DNA of 15,117 nucleotides. Origin: Citromicrobium sp. (GTDB taxonomy: Bacteria; Pseudomonadota; Alphaproteobacteria; Sphingomonadales; Sphingomonadaceae). Positions within the stretch are counted from its first letter, which is position 1, and every line of letters begins with the position of its first letter. Location of the stretch: assembly GCA_002712945.1 (NCBI GenBank), contig PAVA01000024.1, positions 1 to 15,117 of the forward strand, given 5' to 3'. A program made the translations under genes and the position numbers. The notes under the pieces were generated by a model that searched no databases, was not told the origin of the DNA, and worked only from the letters and a program-made list of their open reading frames with translations. Positions 6,127 through 15,117 of the stretch are shown one piece after another.

Positions 6127-7893
6127 GTGGCGGGTGAACTCGAACCGACGACAGCGATTTCGGATGCGCTGGTGATTCTGGGCGCGGCGGGGATCGTGAT
6201 CCCGCTGTTCGCGCGCTTTCGCATCACGCCCGTGATCGGCTTCCTTCTGGTCGGCATTCTGGTCGGCCCCTACGCGCTGGGCGGGCTGACCCCCGAGGTC
6301 GCGTGGCTGACCCACGTCACGATAAGCGAGCCGGAATCGCTCGATATCTTTGCCGAGTTCGGGATCATCCTGCTCCTGTTCACCATCGGGCTGGAACTGT
6401 CGTTCAAGCGCCTCTGGCAGATGCGCAAGCTGGTCTTCGGGCTCGGCGCGGCGGAACTGCTCATCATCGGCAGCTCGATCGCGATGGTTCTGGCAATGAT
6501 GGGCCAGTACTGGACCGGCGCGATGGCGCTGGGCCTCGCGCTCGCGATGTCCTCCACCGCCATCGTGTTGCCGATCTCGGGCACCAGTTCCCCGGTCGGG
6601 CGGGCCGCGCTTTCGATGCTGTTGTTCGAGGATATCGCCATCGTGCCGATCATCTTCATGCTCGGCGCGCTGGCACCATTCGCCCAGGCCGACGGGCTGA
6701 CCGGCCTGTGGACGACCGTGTGGCAGGGCGCCGCCGTGGTGGCCGCGCTGCTCGTCATCGGTCGCTTTGCCCTGCCGGTCCTGTTCGCACAGGCCGCACG
6801 CACCAAGAGCCCCGAGGTGTTCCTCGCCGCCACCCTGGTCGTGGTGATCGGCGCGAGCCTCGCCACGGGAGTCACCGGCCTGTCGCCAATCGTCGGCGCG
6901 TTGATCGCAGGGCTGCTGATCGCCGAGACCGATTTCCACGGCGAGGTCGAAGCGATCATCGAGCCGTTCAAGGGCCTCGCGCTGGGGATATTCCTCATCA
7001 CCATCGGCATGAGCATCGATCTGGGCGCCCTTACCGGGAATCTCGGTGCGATCCTGACTGCGGTATTGCTGGTGCTGGGCTTCAAGGCGGTAGTCACGGG
7101 GATATTGCTGCGGATCATGGGCGCGCGGCGCAACACCGCGACCGAGACCGGCATCCTGATGGCCAGCCCCTCCGAGACCACGCTGATCGTGCTGTCCGCC
7201 GCCAGTTCGGCAATGCTCATCCAGCCCGGGACGACCCAGTTCTGGCAGACCGTCACCGCGATCGGGCTGACCGTCACCCCATTGTTGGCCCTTGTGGGTC
7301 GCGCGGTGGCGCGCCGGGTGGACCCCGTGCCCGATCCCGCCGACGACGCCTCCGCCCCGGTCGGCCGGGTGATCGTGGTCGGCGGCGGCCGCGTCGGGAG
7401 GCTCGTCGCAGACATGCTGACGGTCCACGACCAGCCCTATATCGCAATCGAATCCGACGCCGATCTCGCAATGCAGGACAAGCGCGACGGCTACCACGTC
7501 ATCTTCGGCAACGCCGCGCGGCTGGAAACGCTGCGAGCGCTGCGGGTGGAGGACGCCTCGGCAATCGTGCTGACGATGGACGCGCCCGTGCTGGCCCAGC
7601 GGCTCGTGGCGCGCCTGCGCAAGGCCTACCCCGACCTGCTGATCGTCAGCCGCGCGCGTGATACGCAGCACGCCGCCGAGCTGTACCGCGCAGGCGCGAG
7701 CCACGCGGTACCCGAAACGCTCGAAAGTTCGCTGCAGCTGTCCGAAGCCGTGCTGGTCGACGTCGGCGTCGCGATGGGGCCGGTGATCGCCTCGATCCAC
7801 GAGAAGCGCGACGAGATGCGCGCGCAGATCCAGACCGAAGGCGCGCTTGAGCACGCCCCCAAGCTGCGGACGAGCACTGCGGCAGGCCGCTGA
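6127..7893 (+). CDS. CPA2 monovalent cation:proton antiporter with RCK domain (Kef-like)
   Basis: Inner-membrane antiporter of 588 residues. Residues about 12-390 are a Na+/H+-exchanger-type domain of roughly 12 hydrophobic helices, with typical motifs FRITPVIGFLLVGILVGP (31-48), EFGIILLLFTIGLELS (77-92), a STAIVLP helix and FEDIAIVPIIF (167-177, conserved Asp169). A linker rich in Asp and Pro leads to an RCK/TrkA-N domain (about 412-530) with the nucleotide-binding loop VIVVGGGRVGR (416-425) and Glu442 ending the second strand. The arrangement matches KefB/KefC and YbaL-like proteins, which exchange K+ or Na+ for protons under nucleotide or thiol control. No KefF/KefG-like partner adjoins, so glutathione gating is not established. 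The GTG start lacks a Shine-Dalgarno and sits directly behind a -10 element. The C-terminal 50 residues are hydrophilic. Confidence 0.92.
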   Translation: MAGELEPTTAISDALVILGAAGIVIPLFARFRITPVIGFLLVGILVGPYALGGLTPEVAWLTHVTISEPESLDIFAEFGIILLLFTIGLELSFKRLWQMRKLVFGLGAAELLIIGSSIAMVLAMMGQYWTGAMALGLALAMSSTAIVLPISGTSSPVGRAALSMLLFEDIAIVPIIFMLGALAPFAQADGLTGLWTTVWQGAAVVAALLVIGRFALPVLFAQAARTKSPEVFLAATLVVVIGASLATGVTGLSPIVGALIAGLLIAETDFHGEVEAIIEPFKGLALGIFLITIGMSIDLGALTGNLGAILTAVLLVLGFKAVVTGILLRIMGARRNTATETGILMASPSETTLIVLSAASSAMLIQPGTTQFWQTVTAIGLTVTPLLALVGRAVARRVDPVPDPADDASAPVGRVIVVGGGRVGRLVADMLTVHDQPYIAIESDADLAMQDKRDGYHVIFGNAARLETLRALRVEDASAIVLTMDAPVLAQRLVARLRKAYPDLLIVSRARDTQHAAELYRAGASHAVPETLESSLQLSEAVLVDVGVAMGPVIASIHEKRDEMRAQIQTEGALEHAPKLRTSTAAGR

Positions 7894-7942
7894 ATCGGAC
7901 CTTCTCCCGCTCCCAGGCATTGGAAGGGAAAGGAGAAATTAC

Positions 7943-8131
7943 ATGTCCGATATCGATCCGACCAAGCCGGTCCCCAACGACGAGAAGTTCAAGCCGCAGA
8001 ATGTCGAGGGCAAGGGGAAGGCGAAGCCCTCCGCCCGCCGCGATGCGGACCGCCCGGCCGATACCGGCGGCGAAGGCCTCAATCGCGGGAGCGAGCCCGA
8101 TGCGCGCCGCGCAGGCAACGGCGCCCGCTGA
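7943..8131 (+). CDS. small hydrophilic, probably disordered protein, 62 aa
   Basis: Unrecognised. It is supported by an excellent ribosome-binding site, AAGGAG (7930-7935) 7 bases before ATG 7943. The start MSDIDPTKPVPNDEKFKPQN is followed by repeated lysine, arginine, aspartate and glycine residues. It has almost no large hydrophobic residues and no cysteine, tryptophan, tyrosine or membrane segment, so it is probably unfolded alone. It starts 49 bp after the antiporter stop on the same strand and could be cotranscribed with it. It converges with alaS, leaving 12 bp between stop codons. Possible roles (stress-related hydrophilin, nucleic-acid binding) are guesses. Confidence 0.7.
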   Translation: MSDIDPTKPVPNDEKFKPQNVEGKGKAKPSARRDADRPADTGGEGLNRGSEPDARRAGNGAR

Positions 8132-8143
8132 TATGCGGAGCGC

Positions 8144-10807
<2,664 letters not shown>

Positions 10808-10930
10808 ATACCCGCCGAGTTAGGCAAGAAGGGCGCAAGCGACAAGCTCCCCCGCGCGCTCATGCGCATCCCGGCAGGGACGGCATAGGTGCGGCATGGG
10901 CCCGGCAGGGGCACGCCGCGCGCCGGGCAG

Positions 10931-11006
10931 GCGCCCGAAACGGAAAAGCCGGTCGCGATGCCTCCACCGGGGAGGTTCGCAACCGGCTTTCCGGGTTTCC
11001 GGGCGC
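10931..11006 (-). terminator. long nested hairpin after recA, probable terminator
   Basis: Seventy-six bases fold into one extended imperfect stem. The outer arms are GCGCCCG/CGGGCGC (10931-10937, 11000-11006) and AAAC/GTTT (10938-10941, 10995-10998). The core is AAAGCCGGT/ACCGGCTTT (10945-10953, 10982-10990), then GCGA/TCGC (10955-10958, 10977-10980), then CCTCC/GGAGG (10961-10965, 10971-10975) closed by the loop ACCGG. It starts 28 bases past the recA stop. On the minus strand the core stem ends in CTTTTCC, a short U-tract, which fits rho-independent termination of recA. Its size is unusual for a terminator. A second simple stem, GCCCGGC/GCCGGGC (10900-10906, 10922-10928), lies beside it. 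Confidence 0.55.
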
Positions 11007-11034
11007 TCCCTCGCACCCGCTAGAGAAGAAGCGA

Positions 11035-12096
<1,062 letters not shown>

Positions 12097-12150
12097 CGCA
12101 CGCTCTCCTTCATGTGCCTAGTCGGGCATGACCCTTATCGACATGAGCAG

Positions 12151-12179
12151 TATGTACCGCTTATGTTCCGATAGAACAA
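12151..12179 (-). promoter_or_regulatory. recA promoter
   Basis: On the minus strand TTGTTC (12179-12174) is the -35 and TACATA (12156-12151) the -10, with a 17-bp spacer. A run of six adenines (12193-12198) about 14 bp upstream of the -35 could act as an UP-like element. Transcription would begin near 12144, giving a leader of about 48 bases with a proper ribosome-binding site. Confidence 0.7.
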
Positions 12180-12188
12180 GTAGGGAAC
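12174..12188 (-). promoter_or_regulatory. LexA (SOS) box at recA, GTTC-N7-GTTC
   Basis: The minus strand reads GTTCCCTACTTGTTC, an exact match to the alphaproteobacterial LexA direct repeat GTTC-N7-GTTC (GAAC-N7-GAAC on the plus strand), which differs from the E. coli CTGT-N8-ACAG palindrome. The promoter-proximal half overlaps the -35 hexamer, so LexA bound here would block RNA polymerase. A third half-site, GTTC at 12165-12168 on the plus strand, faces it across 5 bp. Confidence 0.8.
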
Positions 12189-12210
12189 GAGGATTTTTTC
12201 GGAGGCGCGC

Positions 12211-12239
12211 AAAAACGCAGGATTCAGGCGTTAACTGCG
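12211..12239 (-). terminator. possible weak terminator at the end of cckA
   Basis: On the minus strand CGCAG (12239-12235) pairs with CTGCG (12220-12216) around a 14-base loop that includes the cckA stop codon, and TTTTT (12215-12211) follows at once. The stem has only 5 bp, so termination would be partial at best. Confidence 0.35.
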
Positions 12240-14671
12240 CCGAGCACCTCGCCGACCTTGCGCGATATCTGTTCCACGCTGAACGGCTTGGCGATGAAAT
12301 GCATATTGTCGATGCTGATCTCGTTGCGCAGCGTTTCCTCGGCATAGCCCGACATGAAGAGGATCGGGATCTCGGGCTTCAGCTTGCGGATTGCGCGGGC
12401 CATCGCGGGCCCGTCCATCCCCGGCATGACCACGTCCGACACGATCAGATCGAACTCGCCGCCATTGGCGATCTCGGCCAGTCCGTCCTCACCATCGGGT
12501 TGGGCGTTGACGGTGAACCCGGCACGCACCAGCGCACGTTCTGCCACCGCGCGGACCATGTCCTCGTCCTCGACCAGCAACACGCGCCCCCCGCTCGACC
12601 ACGCACGCGCAGGCTCGTCGGGGTCGCTGCGCTTCTCCTCGCCCGCGACCGCACCGTGGTGGACGGGCAGATAAATCGCGAAGCGCGCGCCCGGGCCCAG
12701 CCCGTCGCCGCCCTCGATATTCTCGACATAGATATAGCCGCCCGACTGGCGGATGATGCCGTAGACGGTCGAGAGTCCGAGCCCGGTGCCCTTCCCCAGT
12801 TCCTTGGTTGTGAAGAACGGATCGAAAATCTTGCTCATCACCGCAGGTGGGATGCCCCCGCCGGTATCGCGCACGATCAGCGCGGTATATTCGCCCGGCG
12901 GCATGTCGGCGGCATGGTTGCGGGTCTCCTTCACGGAGACCTTGCGGGTCGACATGACCAGCGTGCCGGTGCCATCGCCCCCATTCTCACCTTGGGCAGC
13001 CATGGCATCGCGCGCATTGACCGCGAGATTGACGATCACCTGTTCGAGCTGCCCCGGATCGGCGCGGACCGGGCCGAGATCACGGTCGTGCCGCACGCGC
13101 AGTTCGATCTTCTCGCCCAGCAGGCGCTTGAGCAGCTGGCTGACCTCCGACACCACGTCGGGCAGCTGCAGCACCTCGGGCCGCAGAGTCTGCTGGCGGC
13201 TGAAGGCGAGCAATTGCCGGGTGAGGCTGGCCGCGCGGTTCGAGTTGGCGCGAATCTGCTGGATGTCGTCGTAGTCGCTGTCGCCCGGCATGTGGCGCAG
13301 CAGCATGAGGTCGCAATAGCCGATGATCGCGGTCAGCACGTTGTTGAAGTCATGCGCCACTCCGCCCGCCAATTGTCCGATCGCCTGCATCTTGGTCGCC
13401 TGAGCGATCTGGCGCTTGAGCTCGGTCTCTTCCTTCGAATCGGCCAGCGTCAGCAGCACGGCGGGCTCGCCCAGCCCGCGCACGCTGGCAAGGCCGAGCG
13501 AGACCGGCTCTTCGGGCGCCGACGCCAGCCGCACCGCGACATCGCCACTCGCGACCCCGCCCTTGCCGAAGCGACGAACCGCATCGGAAATCGCGCTCTT
13601 GTCCTCGCGCACCACGAGATCGGAGGGGAATGTCGGCAGGCCCTTCCCGGTCCGCCCGATGGCGCGCAGGAAAGCCGGGTTGGCAAACAGGAAGCGCCCG
13701 TCGCGATCGGTCATCGCGAGGCCCAATGGCAGGGCTTCGATCAGCGCTTCGAGCTTGGGGGTCGAATCGCCGGTTGCATTGTCGGCCAGCGCGGCATGCG
13801 CCTCCATCAGCAGCATCAGCGAGGGCGCATCCTCGGGCCCGGCCGCCCATTCGTCGTCGAGATCGTTGAGCGACACGTGGATCAGCTTGAACGGCTCGCC
13901 TTCGCGGCCCGTGCGCGCAAAGAAGATGCGCTCGCGCTCGTCCAGCCGCAGGAAATCGGCGAACTCGCGGCCTGCAAGCGTGGCGGAGGGATCGCCCGTG
14001 GCGCGGTCGACGAAGGCAGGCGACGCCGCGCGTACCGTGCCTTCGGGAGAGACCAGCGCGGCGACCACGCCTGCCCGGTCGAGCATCTTGCCCAGCGCCC
14101 CCGCGATCAGCTGGCCCACGTCGCTGGCCAGATCCTCGCTCGATTCGGGGCGGAAGCGCCAGACGAGATGGTCCTCGCCGCGTCCCGCACGCAGCGCCTC
14201 GACCTCCCAGCGCAGATCGTCCTTGCCGAGCGCAAGGTGCGAGGCATGCGCGCGCCCGTCGCGCCAGGCTTCGCGCGCGGTCCTGAGCAGCGCCTCGGTC
14301 GCGCTCTCCTCGCTCAGCGAAAGGTTGGGCGGCGCCTTCTCGACTCCGAAGCGGGAAGAGAAAGCGCTGCTGGCGCAAACCAGCCGGTTGGCGCGATCGG
14401 TAATCGCGACCAGCGTGCCCGGCTGGTCGATCGCGGCCAGCGTGACGCTCCAGTCGGGTGGAGCCAGCGCGTCGCTCTGCCCGCCCCCGGACTTGCCGCG
14501 CAACACGACGAGCAGCGCCATCAGGGTGGCGAGCCCTCCCGCATAGGCGGCGGTGAGGATCGGGAGGTTGCTGAGGAACCAGACCGCGCCGACGCTGACG
14601 ACCAGCGCGATCAACAGGACCGGCCAGCCGAACGGCCTGTCGGTGCGTTGCGGTGCGTCCGGCGAACTCAC
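12224..14671 (-). CDS. cckA: cell-cycle hybrid histidine kinase CckA
   Basis: Inner-membrane hybrid kinase/phosphatase, 815 residues, at the top of the CckA-ChpT-CtrA/CpdR phosphorelay. Two membrane helices lie near residues 15-35 and 37-57 with no large periplasmic domain. PAS-like regions follow at about 75-190, 205-300 and 305-420. The HisKA domain has His440 in AGGVAHDFNNVLTAIIGY. The ATPase domain has the N box VNLAVNARDAM (about 547-557), DTGGG (602-606) and GKGTGLGLS (626-634). The C-terminal receiver has Glu701-Asp702, phospho-acceptor Asp746 (IVSDVVMPGMDG), Ser774 and Lys795 (AKPF). GTG 14671 overlaps the TGA of the upstream gene by 4 bases (GTGA), with AGGAGG 10 bases before it. The frame remains open for 34 codons further upstream, but those overlap the neighbour and look random. 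recA follows after 127 bp. Confidence 0.9.
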   Translation of the reverse strand: MSSPDAPQRTDRPFGWPVLLIALVVSVGAVWFLSNLPILTAAYAGGLATLMALLVVLRGKSGGGQSDALAPPDWSVTLAAIDQPGTLVAITDRANRLVCASSAFSSRFGVEKAPPNLSLSEESATEALLRTAREAWRDGRAHASHLALGKDDLRWEVEALRAGRGEDHLVWRFRPESSEDLASDVGQLIAGALGKMLDRAGVVAALVSPEGTVRAASPAFVDRATGDPSATLAGREFADFLRLDERERIFFARTGREGEPFKLIHVSLNDLDDEWAAGPEDAPSLMLLMEAHAALADNATGDSTPKLEALIEALPLGLAMTDRDGRFLFANPAFLRAIGRTGKGLPTFPSDLVVREDKSAISDAVRRFGKGGVASGDVAVRLASAPEEPVSLGLASVRGLGEPAVLLTLADSKEETELKRQIAQATKMQAIGQLAGGVAHDFNNVLTAIIGYCDLMLLRHMPGDSDYDDIQQIRANSNRAASLTRQLLAFSRQQTLRPEVLQLPDVVSEVSQLLKRLLGEKIELRVRHDRDLGPVRADPGQLEQVIVNLAVNARDAMAAQGENGGDGTGTLVMSTRKVSVKETRNHAADMPPGEYTALIVRDTGGGIPPAVMSKIFDPFFTTKELGKGTGLGLSTVYGIIRQSGGYIYVENIEGGDGLGPGARFAIYLPVHHGAVAGEEKRSDPDEPARAWSSGGRVLLVEDEDMVRAVAERALVRAGFTVNAQPDGEDGLAEIANGGEFDLIVSDVVMPGMDGPAMARAIRKLKPEIPILFMSGYAEETLRNEISIDNMHFIAKPFSVEQISRKVGEVLGAVNA

Positions 14672-15117
14672 GCGGCCTCGTCCTCCTGCGGCGATTCGCT
14701 TGTTGCCATCTGGCGCTGAAGGACACCGCGCTGCAGCCGCTTCTTGCGCCTGCGCCCCATCGCCATACGCCACACCGCCTTGGAGACGAAGTAGCCAACC
14801 GGGGGGAATATAACCGTGAAGACGAAGAAGCCGAGCACGGTCGCGCCCGCCGCCTCGAACAGCCCGCCGACCGACATGAACCCATCGGTCTGGATCAGCG
14901 CCTCGCCGGTTTCGGGCGCGATGCTCAGGATCTTGTGGCCGAGCCTGTTCGCGGCCCAGACCCAGAAGGGAAAGGTGAGCGGATTGGTGACCAGCGTGGC
15001 CGCGCTGGCGATCGGCACATTGGCGCGCACGGTGAAAGCGAGCACCAGCGCAAGGAAGATCTGCCCGACCGGGATGACGAAGCCCGCGAACAGGCCCAGC
15101 GCCACGCCGCGCGGCAC
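14668..15117 (-). CDS. DUF2062 membrane protein, N-terminus cut by right edge
   Basis: C-terminal 149 residues of a small integral membrane protein of the DUF2062 family, whose function is unknown. The edge codon GTG is an internal valine rather than a start. Visible landmarks are PRGVALGLFAGFVIPVGQ at the cut end, VTNPLTFPFWVWAANRLG, a hydrophobic helix ATVLGFFVFTVIFPPVGYFV and a basic tail with GRRRKKRLQR, followed by an acidic end. Its TGA overlaps the cckA GTG by 4 bases, so the two genes are probably cotranscribed and translationally coupled. Confidence 0.85.
   Translation of the reverse strand: MPRGVALGLFAGFVIPVGQIFLALVLAFTVRANVPIASAATLVTNPLTFPFWVWAANRLGHKILSIAPETGEALIQTDGFMSVGGLFEAAGATVLGFFVFTVIFPPVGYFVSKAVWRMAMGRRRKKRLQRGVLQRQMATSESPQEDEAA

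Noticed and set aside
4999..7920. A 973-codon open frame on the minus strand
   Set aside because: It runs antisense to the hydrolase and antiporter genes, is full of Arg, Gln, His and Asp runs, has no family motif, and arises because GC-biased third positions suppress stops on the opposite strand.
12128..14719. An 863-codon open frame on the plus strand
   Set aside because: It is antisense to cckA, with repeated Arg/Gln/His-rich text and no motif; the opposite frame has every kinase box.

Overview
This window is GC-rich chromosomal DNA from an alphaproteobacterium, most likely a sphingomonad (Sphingomonadales, Erythrobacteraceae-like). That assignment is inferred from the CckA and CpdR cell-cycle proteins, an alphaproteobacterial-type LexA box (GAAC-N7-GAAC) at recA, a eukaryote-like 410-residue isocitrate dehydrogenase and the codon use. 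I see no insertion sequence, phage gene, CRISPR array, plasmid gene or other sign of recent transfer. The region is a dense block of housekeeping and cell-cycle genes, and no gene-free stretch exceeds 300 bases.

Left part (1-1711). An N-formylglutamate amidohydrolase runs off the left edge on the minus strand. It is divergent from cpdR, a single-domain response regulator. A complete tRNA-Val(GAC) with encoded CCA follows, and then a small uncharacterised 87-residue gene that appears to start at TTG.

Central part (1833-8131). NADP-isocitrate dehydrogenase (icd) converges with a minus-strand FAD-dependent oxidoreductase. That gene is divergent, across only 64 bp, from a fused acetyltransferase/carbon-nitrogen hydrolase whose best-supported start codon is ATT. 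Next come a CPA2-type monovalent cation:proton antiporter with an RCK domain and a 62-residue hydrophilic, probably disordered protein.

Right part (8144-15117), all on the minus strand. In transcription order it holds a DUF2062 membrane protein (cut by the right edge), cckA (GTG start overlapping the previous stop), recA (clear promoter with a LexA box) and alaS. A strikingly long nested hairpin lies between recA and alaS.

Functional links: CckA is the hybrid kinase at the top of the CckA-ChpT-CtrA/CpdR relay, and CpdR is one of the relay's output receivers, so both ends of that pathway lie about 11 kb apart here. RecA provides DNA repair and the SOS signal; Icd, AlaS and tRNA-Val are core metabolism and translation. 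No undescribed multi-gene system is evident. The observations most worth checking are the ATT start codon, the recA-alaS hairpin, the third LexA half-site at recA, and the start codons that sit directly behind -10 elements.
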